This document shows, in pieces, positions 1 to 7,496 of a DNA stretch of 64,000 nt. The notes beneath the pieces were generated by a model. That model ran no database searches, was not told where the DNA came from, and saw nothing but the letters and a program-made list of their open reading frames with translations. The first letter of the stretch is position 1. Every line of letters begins with the position of its first letter. A program made the translations under genes and the position numbers. The DNA comes from CBDFHB01 sp965250115 (GTDB taxonomy: Bacteria; Acidobacteriota; Vicinamibacteria; Marinacidobacterales; SMYC01): assembly GCA_965250115.1 (NCBI GenBank), contig CBDFNJ010000002.1, positions 1,674,001 through 1,738,000 on the forward strand, in the 5' to 3' direction.

Positions 1-2
1 AC

Positions 3-443
3 TACGGCCGACGGCGCCACATGAGGCGAGGGATGCAGTCGATCCGTCACTATGAACGTTCCTTGACCTCGCTGGCGCTCCGACGCCTCGCAGCGGTACG
101 AGGTGTGAGGGTCTACGGCGTCGAAGACACCGACGGGGCCGCTCATCGCATCCCCAATCTGATGTTCAGCGTCGAAGGCATGAGCCCGGAGGAGACTGCG
201 GTCGCCCTCGGAGAGCACGGTATCCGCGTGCTCGCGGGCAACCAGGATTGTCCGCGCACGATGAAAGCTCTCGGGATCTCGGAGCAGGAAGGTGCGGTCT
301 CCGCCACTCTCGCCCACTACAATAAGGAAGAGGAAATCGAGCGATTCTCAGAGGCTCTACAGGAGATCGTACATGCGTCTCGACGAGGTTGTTTGAGTGA
401 GGATCCTCGCCGACCCGTTCTTCCCGGAAGCGGTCGTGAATAG
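3..443 (+). CDS. Cysteine desulfurase-like protein (class V aminotransferase), C-terminal part
   Basis: The reading frame is already open at the left edge, so only the C-terminal ~120 residues are present. The fold-type I PLP small domain is recognisable: an AIRxYE-like helix (MQSIRHYERS), the PNLMFSVEGMSPEE segment and a terminal LAHYNKEEEIERF helix. This combination is typical of the cysteine desulfurase-like branch of class V aminotransferases (VC1184-like). The catalytic lysine lies upstream of the window. Homology ends near residue 115; the last ~20 residues read into the next gene. The substrate cannot be told from this fragment. It overlaps the start of the DUF5615-like gene on the same strand. 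Confidence 0.75.
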   Translation, partial: YGRRRHMRRGMQSIRHYERSLTSLALRRLAAVRGVRVYGVEDTDGAAHRIPNLMFSVEGMSPEETAVALGEHGIRVLAGNQDCPRTMKALGISEQEGAVSATLAHYNKEEEIERFSEALQEIVHASRRGCLSEDPRRPVLPGSGRE

Positions 444-758
444 CCTGATCGAGGCGGGGCACGACGCGCTGCACGCGGGGGACATCGGTGCCGGCGACCT
501 TCCTCTCAGGGAGTTTCTGCGGCTCGCCTCGCTCGAGGAACGGACGTGGTGACACGGAACAGAAGTGTCGCGCGTCTGGTCGAGTCGGATCGAAGCCCCT
601 GGCCGTCCGTTATTTTCTTCCGACAGGACGCGATGGACGACGACCGAATGACGACCACGCTCTTCAGCCTCCTCGACCTGTTCGACGAAGATCTCAAAGA
701 CGGAGCCTTGGTGATCGTTCGAGAAGGTCAGACGTTGTTGAGGAAATTGAGAAGTTGA
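397..758 (+). pseudogene. DUF5615 PIN-like toxin-type protein, split by a frameshift
   Basis: A GTG at 397 opens a protein starting VRILADPFFPEAVVNSLIEA, the classic N-terminus of the DUF5615 PIN-like family (acidic residue after MRxLxD, then an AGHDxxHxxDIG segment). The frame stops at 550-552. The next frame resumes at 546 with VVTRNRSVARL, which matches the family segment xVVTRDxDFxxL, and runs to 758 (GALVIVREGQ). A single missing base near 545 explains the split, giving ~120 residues, the usual family length. These proteins often pair with a DUF433 antitoxin, and none is visible here. The stop codon overlaps the TTG start of lysA (TTGA), suggesting cotranscription. It could be a true pseudogene or a one-base assembly error. 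Confidence 0.72.
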
Positions 759-2008
759 AGGAAGTCTTCGACTACCGAGACAACGTTCTGTCCGCCGCCG
801 ACCTGCCACTCTCGGAGCTGGTCAAAGACGTCCAGACGCCGTTCTACGTCTACGCGCCCAGAGAGCTCGTGCGCCGCTACGGGGAGTTGCGGGCCGCTTT
901 CGCGAGCGCGCCCCACATGCACTGTGTCGCGCTGAAGGCGAATAGCCAGCCGGCCCTCTTGAGGCCGCTGGTCGCGGAGGGTGCCGGCGCGGAGGTCGTT
1001 TCCGGTGCGGAGCTTCGCCTTGCGCTCGAGCTCGGCTTCACTCCGGACCGAATCGTCTTCTCGGGCGTGGGCAAGACGGAGCGCGAGCTCGAGAAGGGGC
1101 TGGCCGCCGATATTCGGATGTTTCTGGCCGAATCGAAGACCGAGCTCGAAGTGCTAGACGAGCTTGCGGGACGGGCGGGCCGGCGCGCGCGGGTCGCTCT
1201 GCGTCTCAATCCCGACATCGATCCCGAGACTCATCCGCATATCGCGACAGGAGTCTCGACGGCGAAGTTCGGGCTCGACCTGCGGAGCGCACGGGAGATC
1301 TACTTCCGGCACCGCGAGTTCAAGCACCTCGATTTCGTCGGCGTCCACTCACATATCGGCTCGCAGATCACGTCAGTCGAGCCGCTTGGTCGCAATGCCG
1401 ATCTGCTCGCGCAGTGGGTTCGTTCCCAGAAGGAGCACGGAGTCGACCTGAAGTACGTCGATATCGGCGGCGGTCTGGGCATTCGCTACCAGGATGAGTC
1501 CGTACCGAGTTTTCAGGCCTATGCGGAGAGGGTTCTTCCCGCATTTTCGGATCTCGACGTGGAGATCGTGACCGAGCCGGGCCGGGTCCTCTTCGGTCCG
1601 ATAGGCGCATTCGTCGTCCGAGTCCTCTACGTCAAGCAGGTCTACGGCCGGACTTTCGTCGTGGTCGACGCGGGTCTCAACGACTTGTTGCGCCCGGCGT
1701 TCTATGGCGCATACCATCCGATCGTGCCGCTCGAGAAGAAGGCGGGTCCGACGGTGACCGCCGATATCGCAGGTGCCGTCTGCGAGAGCTCGGACGTCTT
1801 CGCGCGCGACCGCGAGCTCGTGATGCCGGAGCGCGGAGACTACCTCGCCATATTGCATGCGGGCGCCTACGGTTTCACCATGAGCTCGAATTACAACCTG
1901 CGGCCTCGGCCCACGGAAGTCACGATCTCGGATGGCGAGTTTCGAGTGGTCCGAGCGGCGGAAACCGAGGATGACCTCGTCGCGCGGGAGCTGGGTACGG
2001 CGCGGTGA
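755..2008 (+). CDS. lysA: Diaminopimelate decarboxylase
   Basis: PLP-dependent fold-type III enzyme that decarboxylates meso-diaminopimelate to L-lysine in the cytoplasm. Visible motifs are the PLP lysine in CVALKANSQPALL (about residue 60), HSHIGSQI, the phosphate-binding GGGLGIRY, the CESSDVFARD block that supplies the active-site cysteine, and GAYGFTMSSNYN near the C-terminus. I chose the TTG at 755, preceded by GAGGAAA, because it gives 417 residues and starts just before the conserved FDYRDNVLSAADLPL. The frame stays open upstream to 488 but that stretch is antitoxin/toxin-gene sequence. The last bases overlap the GTG of the next gene by four. Confidence 0.93.
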   Translation: MKEVFDYRDNVLSAADLPLSELVKDVQTPFYVYAPRELVRRYGELRAAFASAPHMHCVALKANSQPALLRPLVAEGAGAEVVSGAELRLALELGFTPDRIVFSGVGKTERELEKGLAADIRMFLAESKTELEVLDELAGRAGRRARVALRLNPDIDPETHPHIATGVSTAKFGLDLRSAREIYFRHREFKHLDFVGVHSHIGSQITSVEPLGRNADLLAQWVRSQKEHGVDLKYVDIGGGLGIRYQDESVPSFQAYAERVLPAFSDLDVEIVTEPGRVLFGPIGAFVVRVLYVKQVYGRTFVVVDAGLNDLLRPAFYGAYHPIVPLEKKAGPTVTADIAGAVCESSDVFARDRELVMPERGDYLAILHAGAYGFTMSSNYNLRPRPTEVTISDGEFRVVRAAETEDDLVARELGTAR

Positions 2009-2514
2009 CTCAAAGCAGGCAGCTCGTACTCATCGTCCTTCTCTTGTCAGCCGCCGCAGCGCTCGTCTACTACGTTCTCGACGAGCCGTCGCTGTCGAGC
2101 TTCTCTATGGCCCTGTTCCTCATCGTGATTTGGGCGCCGGTGAAAGGCGTCATCTACAGGCGACTCGGAGGCAAGAAACCCTATCAGAGCGCGCTCGTGG
2201 CCAACGCCTCATCGGAGCTCATCGGACTGCCGTTCCGGCTCGCTCTGTCGTTCTTTCCGCTCATGGCGGTGAGCTTTTTCATCTCCGGCGTGATCGAGAC
2301 GCTTGCCCTGCTCGCGATGGGAACCGCGACCAACCTCAAACGGTGCCTTTTCATCGCCTTCTACGGGAGTCTCGTCGTTCATCTGATCACGACGGGCTGG
2401 TTCGCGGCTCACCGCAGCTTAGCGGTGGGGATTCCCTTCATCGTTGTCGGGGTCGTCTTGTTTCATCTTCCAGCCCTTTACTCGGACCGCTTCATCGAGG
2501 CGTCCGGCTCCTGA
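2005..2514 (+). CDS. Small polytopic membrane protein of unknown function
   Basis: 169 residues with about four hydrophobic helices (N-terminal VLIVLLLSAAAALVYYVL, then FSMALFLIVIWAPV, a FRLALSFFPLMAVSFFI segment and a C-terminal IPFIVVGVVLFHL). It starts with GTG overlapping the lysA stop (GTGA), so it is translationally coupled to lysA. I recognise no family. Inner-membrane location is inferred from the hydrophobicity alone. Confidence 0.6.
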   Translation: MTQSRQLVLIVLLLSAAAALVYYVLDEPSLSSFSMALFLIVIWAPVKGVIYRRLGGKKPYQSALVANASSELIGLPFRLALSFFPLMAVSFFISGVIETLALLAMGTATNLKRCLFIAFYGSLVVHLITTGWFAAHRSLAVGIPFIVVGVVLFHLPALYSDRFIEASGS

Positions 2515-2605
2515 CTTGTACGTGAGGGCGAGCGACCGCGAACCACACGTGGAGGGCAGGATGATGAGAGTGCAGGTTTCCGCCCGCAACGAAGCCGGCG
2601 CCGGA

Positions 2606-3067
2606 CTATTGCTTGACGGCGATGCCGTTGACTTCGAATCTCGCGCCGCGGAGGAGCGGTCCCGATCCCAAGAACGCACGGGCGGGGAAGTGATCGCCGA
2701 AGTACGTTCGATAGACGTCGTTGAAAGCGTCGTAGAGGGAGACATCGGAACAAAAGACCTGAACCATCACGAGATCGTCCGTCGTCATGTCGGCCATTTC
2801 CAGCACCTGTTTCATGCCGTCCATGATGAGCCGCACTTCCTCCTCGACGGCCGCCGGCGGCCGACCCGTCTCGGGATCGATTCCGATGTCCCCCGAAAGG
2901 TAGAGGGTATCGCCGACCAGCACCGCCGTGCTGAAGGGATTATTATCGGTTCGGCCGGGCGAGTTCATGAACTGGTGCTCCGTCGCTCCGCGGGACACTT
3001 TGGTGTGGACGAGTGACCAGCCCAAAAGCAACGTGACGACGGCCAACGCGAGCGATAGGTGTTTCAT
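2606..3067 (-). CDS. Exported RidA/YjgF/YER057c-family protein
   Basis: 153 residues. An N-terminal signal peptide (MKHLSLALAVVTLLLGWSLV) precedes a complete RidA-like domain: NPFSTAVLVGDTLYLSGDIG, then GMKQVLEMADMTTDDLVMVQVF, and a C-terminal FPARAFLGSGPLLRGARFEVNGIAV. Classical RidA is cytoplasmic and hydrolyses reactive enamines/imines using an arginine in the RxxFxVxxLP block; here the block reads PARAFLGSGPLLRGARFE, so the arginine is kept. The signal peptide suggests a periplasmic relative with a different substrate. Its 3' end faces the previous gene convergently. Confidence 0.82.
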   Translation of the reverse strand: MKHLSLALAVVTLLLGWSLVHTKVSRGATEHQFMNSPGRTDNNPFSTAVLVGDTLYLSGDIGIDPETGRPPAAVEEEVRLIMDGMKQVLEMADMTTDDLVMVQVFCSDVSLYDAFNDVYRTYFGDHFPARAFLGSGPLLRGARFEVNGIAVKQ

Positions 3068-3137
3068 GGGTTCCTCCTGTTTGGTTTTGCCTGCGCGGTG
3101 ATTCTACGACGAGCGGCGCGCAAAGTCCCGGGCCGTC

Positions 3138-3143
3138 TATAAT
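3138..3143 (+). promoter_or_regulatory. Possible -10 box just ahead of msrB
   Basis: A perfect TATAAT hexamer ends eight bases before the ATG at 3151. If used, transcription would start on or next to that ATG, giving a leaderless msrB message; no Shine-Dalgarno precedes either candidate start. No good -35 box is present, so this may be chance. Confidence 0.25.
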
Positions 3144-3579
3144 GGCGATCATGACAGACCCTATTTCCAAATTCGAGAAATCGAAGGCCGAGTGGCGCGA
3201 GCTCCTGGAGCCTGAGCGCTATAGCGTACTCTTCGAAGACAGCACGGAGAGGGCGTTTACGAGTGAGCTCAACGCGGAGAAGCGCAAGGGAAAGTTCATC
3301 TGCGCCGCCTGCTTCCAGCCGCTCTTTGACTCTGACGCGAAATTCGACAGCGGCACCGGTTGGCCGAGCTTTTATCAGGCGCTCGAGGGCCGCATGGGAA
3401 CGAAGCGGGATTTCAAGCTCATCCTTCCTCGAACGGAGTACCATTGCGCGCGTTGTGGCGGCCATCAGGGTCACGTCTTCGACGACGGCCCCAAGCCGAC
3501 CGGCAAGCGCTACTGCAACAACGGCGTCGCGTTGCTCTTCGTGTACGAACGCGAGGAGCTACCCGAGCTCAGGGACTAG
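3142..3579 (+). CDS. msrB: Peptide-methionine (R)-S-oxide reductase
   Basis: MsrB repairs R-methionine sulfoxide in proteins. The zinc site CxxC pairs are present (CAAC and CARC), as are the FDSGTGWPSFYQ substrate loop, HCARCGGHQGHVFDDGP and the catalytic cysteine in GKRYCNNGVAL, so the enzyme should be active. 145 residues is normal for the free-standing form. There is no signal peptide, so it is cytoplasmic. ATG codons at 3142 and 3151 are both possible starts; neither has a clear ribosome-binding site. Confidence 0.93.
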   Translation: MAIMTDPISKFEKSKAEWRELLEPERYSVLFEDSTERAFTSELNAEKRKGKFICAACFQPLFDSDAKFDSGTGWPSFYQALEGRMGTKRDFKLILPRTEYHCARCGGHQGHVFDDGPKPTGKRYCNNGVALLFVYEREELPELRD

Positions 3580-3745
3580 ACGCCTTCTTCCTCATGGCTT
3601 CGGGCACGCGCTCACCGTCGTGATCGGCCAGCTTCAGGTGAAAAGTCACCGGCACTTTTGTGGGGATATAGCAGACGCGATCGTCGCAAGCTTGATAGGA
3701 GAAGGTCCACGTAAGATCCCATGGGGCTATTCTACCAACGGGCAA
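3569..3745 (-). pseudogene. Fragment of a DsbD N-terminal (DsbC-type) domain
   Basis: On the minus strand a ~58-residue open stretch carries PWDLTWTFSYQACDDRVCYI followed by PTKVPVTFHLKLADHD. This matches the C-terminal half of the periplasmic DsbD alpha domain, including both redox cysteines (xYQACDDxxC). No start codon or N-terminal half lies in frame upstream, because the preceding bases belong to the end of the secretin-like gene in another frame. It looks like a leftover piece of a thiol-disulfide interchange gene, or a domain cut off by a frameshift or deletion. Confidence 0.55.
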
Positions 3746-3750
3746 GTCTG

Positions 3751-4542
3751 TCAGGGCTCCTCGCTCTCGACGGAGATGAGGAGCACTTGCTCGGTCTGTG
3801 CCCGCGTTAGGGCGGCGCCGTCGAGGGCCACGCTCGTCCCCTCGGAGTCATGCGACGTTTCACCGATAACGATCGTTTCTCCGGGCTTGGCCATCACCGT
3901 CGTCGCTGCCGACGTGTAGCGTAGCGCGCCTCGCTCGTCGAGATGTCCCGAGAAGGGTCTCAGCTCCAGGTGCACGCGGCCGTCGGGTAGGACCTGAACG
4001 GAGGCTTCGAATCCTGTCTCCGCCGGAATAAACTCGGTCGCGCGAGCGCCCCAGTACGGCCGGTAGACGAAAGGAAAGGCTTCACCTGTGGCAATGACCC
4101 CGCTCCCTCCTTCCAGGATTCGCAGCACGGATCTCGACGTCGCACTGGTGGCCTCCCTTCGCCCCCCGAGCGCCATGTGGACGGCGTCAGCCGGCAGAGG
4201 AAGGGTTCCGATCCGCGTGTCGCCGAGCGTCGCTTGCCACCGAACTTGGAGCCGCGCCGCTTCGACCTCGGCGAACTCCCTGAGCTCGTGCGTCAGAACG
4301 ACGTGCCGCAGCGGCTGGTCGACCTGTTCGAGTAAGGCCAGAGCCCGCTGAATGGCGCCCCGCGATCCGTTGAGCACCAAAGTTCCTGTGCGCGGGTCCA
4401 GGGTGACTTGGCCCTCGTCACGGAGGACGGCCTCGACGATCGGAATGAGCTCCTGCGCCAGCCGGTTCTTGGCACGATAGATTTCGATGATCTGTGCTCC
4501 GCCAACCCACGCGAATATCAGCAATGCGGCTTTTAACCTCAT
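3751..4542 (-). CDS. Secretin-like exported protein
   Basis: 263 residues with a hydrophobic N-terminus (MRLKAALLIFAWVGGAQIIE). The first half resembles a secretin N-domain (LAQELIPIVEAVLRDEGQVT, then a TLVLNGSRGAIQRALALLEQ segment, the usual scanning-over-pairs motif). The last ~110 residues resemble the start of a secretin beta region, with GFEASVQVLPDGRVHLELRP and GETIVIGETSHDSEGT. It is far shorter than a pore-forming secretin (~500 residues or more) and lacks most of the beta-barrel, so it may be a pilotin- or N-domain-only relative rather than a channel. The DsbD fragment lies directly downstream. Confidence 0.5.
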   Translation of the reverse strand: MRLKAALLIFAWVGGAQIIEIYRAKNRLAQELIPIVEAVLRDEGQVTLDPRTGTLVLNGSRGAIQRALALLEQVDQPLRHVVLTHELREFAEVEAARLQVRWQATLGDTRIGTLPLPADAVHMALGGRREATSATSRSVLRILEGGSGVIATGEAFPFVYRPYWGARATEFIPAETGFEASVQVLPDGRVHLELRPFSGHLDERGALRYTSAATTVMAKPGETIVIGETSHDSEGTSVALDGAALTRAQTEQVLLISVESEEP

Positions 4543-4575
4543 CTCACCTGAGCTCCCATGAATTGTTTGAAAGCC

Positions 4576-5832
4576 TCACAGCGGCCGCGGCACGGCGGCC
4601 GCATTCACGACGTCGTTGACGACGGCGAGGATCGAATCGACGTCCGTCGAGCCGATCGTGCCATCCGCGCTCGCTTCGGCATAAGCCACGAGGATGCGGA
4701 AGAGCTCGGGCCATTCGAGATTTCCGGCTTCGTTGAGCGTCAGCAGCTCATCGAAACCTGCTCCGAGATCCTCGCCTCTCTCGCTTGCTTCGGGCGCGAG
4801 CTGTCGGGTGGCCTCTTGATCCAATGCCTCGATGATCGCGGCATGGGCCGCCCCGGGGTTCGTGAAATAGAGCGAATAGACGAACAGACCGAGCAGAACG
4901 CCCACACCGACCAGCACGGCCGCGACGACGACGAGCCAGCCGAGTCGGCGTTTCCGTTCTGGAACCTCGGCCAGCTCCTCCTGCAACCTACGTGGCTCGT
5001 GAGGGAGAAGGAGGGGCTCGCTCTCGGACTCTTCGAGTCGAGGGTGCGCCGCGGGCGCCGGAGTCAGAGCGAGTCGACGCAAGTAGAAGCCCATCGTCAG
5101 TACGAAGATGGCCGTAGCCGGTATCAGGATCGTTGGGGGGATCCAGAGAGGATCCCCGAGAGTTTCCAAATCGGCGAGGTTCACGAGGGCGAGAGTGGAG
5201 ATATTGTTGACGAAGTGAATGAGGATGGGAATCAAGATGCTCCGAGTGGAGAGCGCCGTGATGCCGAGCACGACCCCGGCCGCCGCGAAGTTAGGCAAGG
5301 GAAGGATGTGGAGCACCATGAAGAGAAACGAGCTCCAGAGGACCGCCGCCGTACGACTCATGTTTCGAAGAAACGCGTTCTGAATGAAGCCCCGAAAGAG
5401 GAGCTCTTCGGAGATCGCGGCGCCGAATCCGATCGTCGCAATCTTCAGCACCCACTCGCCTGCACTCTCTGCACGGATCATGCGCGGCCACACCTCCTGA
5501 ATCTCTGGAGGGAGCGAATAGATCTCCTGGACGAGGTTCGAAAGCTGGTCGCTCAAAATGACAAAGGAAACGGCGAGCGGGAAAGCCATCAAGAGATCGG
5601 CGAGCGATGGGAGTCTGAGGAGAAAGGTTTCCTTCGGGTCGACCCGGAAGACCGGGATCGAAAGCCCTGTCAGGAGGAGCACCAGCACGGGTGTCGCGAT
5701 CAGGAGAAAATCTTCGCCCAAGCCCAGCTGATTGGCAGCGATTCCCAGCGCCACGTTCGCTACGAACACCGCGATGAAGATCAGGATCCCTGAAGTAGGC
5801 GAAGGGAGCTTCGGTCCGTCGTTCTCCTGCAT
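4576..5832 (-). CDS. CPBP-family intramembrane metalloprotease
   Basis: Polytopic protein of ~418 residues. The CPBP (CAAX protease/bacteriocin-processing) motifs are present: EELLFRGFIQ (EExxxR), then FMVLHILPLP (FxxxH) and HFVNN (HxxxN/D). Helices flank these motifs, and a further C-terminal helix (LVVVAAVLVGVGVLLGLFVY) is followed by a ~95-residue soluble tail. Family members cleave prenylated or peptide substrates inside the membrane; the substrate here is unknown. An upstream ATG (5871) or GTG (5889) could extend it by 13-19 residues; I prefer the ATG at 5832 starting MQENDGPKL. Confidence 0.78.
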   Translation of the reverse strand: MQENDGPKLPSPTSGILIFIAVFVANVALGIAANQLGLGEDFLLIATPVLVLLLTGLSIPVFRVDPKETFLLRLPSLADLLMAFPLAVSFVILSDQLSNLVQEIYSLPPEIQEVWPRMIRAESAGEWVLKIATIGFGAAISEELLFRGFIQNAFLRNMSRTAAVLWSSFLFMVLHILPLPNFAAAGVVLGITALSTRSILIPILIHFVNNISTLALVNLADLETLGDPLWIPPTILIPATAIFVLTMGFYLRRLALTPAPAAHPRLEESESEPLLLPHEPRRLQEELAEVPERKRRLGWLVVVAAVLVGVGVLLGLFVYSLYFTNPGAAHAAIIEALDQEATRQLAPEASERGEDLGAGFDELLTLNEAGNLEWPELFRILVAYAEASADGTIGSTDVDSILAVVNDVVNAAAVPRPL

Positions 5833-5951
5833 GACTGACCTGAAACTATAGCATTCACACGGGATCTCCATCTGGAAAGCTAGCAACACCGGGGGAAGTG
5901 CGATAAGCTCCCGAAGTTTGGTTCCGTCCCAAGTATCGGAGGTGCGTTTCG

Positions 5952-6965
5952 ATGAAGGCCCCGGAGAAAACCCGAGTTGTCGTTTTCGGACTCGGTCAAA
6001 TTGGACTCGCGACGGCGAAATTGCTCCTGGATCGACGTGACATCGAGCTCGTGGGTGCCATCGATAACGATCCCAAAAAACAACAACGAGACGTCGCGGA
6101 TCTATCCGGACTGAAACGTCCCTCGGGAGTGCGCGTCTCGGATCGTGTAGATGAAGTACTGCAAATGACGAGACCGAGCGTCGTGATCCTCTCGACCGGG
6201 TCCCGTTTCAAACAGGTTCTCCCATTGATCAAACAGTGTGTGGAAGGACGTACCAACGTCGTGAGCTCCTGTGAAGAGCTTCTGCACCCGTCGGTGCGCT
6301 ACGCTCCTCAGGCGCGAGAGCTCGATCGCATGGCGAAGTTGCGGGAGGTCTCCGTCCTCGGCACCGGGGTGAACCCTGGATTCGTCATGGACACGATGGC
6401 GCTCGCGGCGACCGCTCCCTGCGTCGAGGTAAAGTCCGTCCACGTGGAGCGTCTCGTCGATGCTTCCACGCGAAGGGAGAATTTGCAGAGGAAGGTCGGC
6501 GCAGGCATGACCGTGGCGCAGTTTCGCCGAGGCGTGAGGAAGGGCGAGCTCGGCCACGTCGGTCTGCTCGAGTCCATGCTCCTCCTTGCCGATGGACTCG
6601 GGTTCGACCTCGCGAGGACGACGGAGAAAATCACTCCCGTGCTCTCGAAGCGCCGCGTGAAAACACCTTACTTGACAGTAAAGCCTGGCGAGGTCGCGGG
6701 GATCCATCACGTATGCAAAGGCACTTGCAACCGCAAGGAAGTCGTCTCACTCGACCTGCAGATGTACATCGGTGCGAAAAAACCCTACGATCGAATCACC
6801 GTCTCCGGGACGCCCGATGTGAACTTTCTCTTCGAGAACGGCGTCGCGGGCGACGAGGCGACGGTCGCGATGCTCATCGCGATGGTTCCAGCTATGGCGA
6901 AGCTCGAGCCGGGTCTCCGAACGATGTTGGATGCTCCCGTACCGCATTTCCGAAGCGTGGGTTGA
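5952..6965 (+). CDS. Dihydrodipicolinate reductase-like / 2,4-diaminopentanoate dehydrogenase-family oxidoreductase
   Basis: 337 residues. The N-terminal Rossmann fold is clear (RVVVFGLGQIGLATAKLLLD, the GxGxxG nucleotide site, then VGAIDNDPKK). Later conserved blocks include LGTGVNPGFVMD and TRRENLQRKVGAGM. This is the DapB-related family that includes 2,4-diaminopentanoate dehydrogenase of ornithine fermentation (NAD(P)-dependent oxidation of an amino-ketone precursor). The true substrate is not proven. A KamA-family aminomutase sits 22 kb away, so a joint role in diamino-acid breakdown is conceivable but only inference. The next gene starts inside its 3' end. Confidence 0.72.
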   Translation: MKAPEKTRVVVFGLGQIGLATAKLLLDRRDIELVGAIDNDPKKQQRDVADLSGLKRPSGVRVSDRVDEVLQMTRPSVVILSTGSRFKQVLPLIKQCVEGRTNVVSSCEELLHPSVRYAPQARELDRMAKLREVSVLGTGVNPGFVMDTMALAATAPCVEVKSVHVERLVDASTRRENLQRKVGAGMTVAQFRRGVRKGELGHVGLLESMLLLADGLGFDLARTTEKITPVLSKRRVKTPYLTVKPGEVAGIHHVCKGTCNRKEVVSLDLQMYIGAKKPYDRITVSGTPDVNFLFENGVAGDEATVAMLIAMVPAMAKLEPGLRTMLDAPVPHFRSVG

Positions 6966-7236
6966 GCCGGAGGAGACTACGCGCTTCGTTCTTTTCATCC
7001 TCGGGGGGGTAGCGCCCGGCTATCTCCTCCATGCCACGGGGCGATTCCGCGGGACGAAGACGGCGGTGCTCTTGTCTATGGCCGTCCGCCTCGTGCTCTT
7101 CGTGCTCGTCGTCGCGGTACTGAGCCGCCGCTTCGAATCCGCGGCTGGTCTCGGGCTCTTACTCGGCGCCATCTCGACGCGCGTGGTCCTGGTGCAACGC
7201 GGGACAAGGGCTTCGGAGATGCCTGTCGAGGAATGA
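6931..7236 (+). CDS. Small membrane protein, unknown
   Basis: 101 residues with three hydrophobic segments (TRFVLFILGGVAPGYLLHA, AVLLSMAVRLVLFVLVVAVL, AGLGLLLGAISTRVVLV). The ATG at 6931 overlaps the preceding gene by 35 bases and the stop overlaps the next start (ATGA), so the three genes form a tight coupled run. No family recognised. Confidence 0.5.
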   Translation: MLPYRISEAWVEPEETTRFVLFILGGVAPGYLLHATGRFRGTKTAVLLSMAVRLVLFVLVVAVLSRRFESAAGLGLLLGAISTRVVLVQRGTRASEMPVEE

Positions 7237-7496
7237 GCAAGCGGCACCCTGCGTGGCGCGTCGTCAAGATTGGGCTCGCGATCGCCCTCGTGCCACTTGG
7301 TATCGTCGGGCTCTTCGTCCCCGTATTGCAGGGGATCTTGTTTCTTGCGATCGCTTTTGTGCTGCTCTCGAGTGAGATCCCGTGGGTCGCCCGCTATCGC
7401 GACCAGATCCGTGAGCGCTATCCGACTCTCTTCCGGCACGCCGACCAGCATTTGGAAGAGAATGACTCCAGACGTGACGAAGGATCAGGCCTCTAA
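7233..7496 (+). CDS. PGPGW/DUF454-like small membrane protein
   Basis: 87 residues. A hydrophobic hairpin (IGLAIALVPLGIVGLFVPV and GILFLAIAFVLLSSEIPW) followed by a basic amphipathic RYRDQIRERYP resembles the PGPGW/DUF454 putative transmembrane family. It starts with ATG overlapping the previous stop and overlaps the first codons of ligA. Function unknown. Confidence 0.55.
   Translation: MSKRHPAWRVVKIGLAIALVPLGIVGLFVPVLQGILFLAIAFVLLSSEIPWVARYRDQIRERYPTLFRHADQHLEENDSRRDEGSGL

Noticed and set aside
4558..5793. Long plus-strand frame opposite the CPBP protease (411 codons)
   Set aside because: Highly charged, low-complexity shadow; the minus-strand protein has real motifs and membrane helices.
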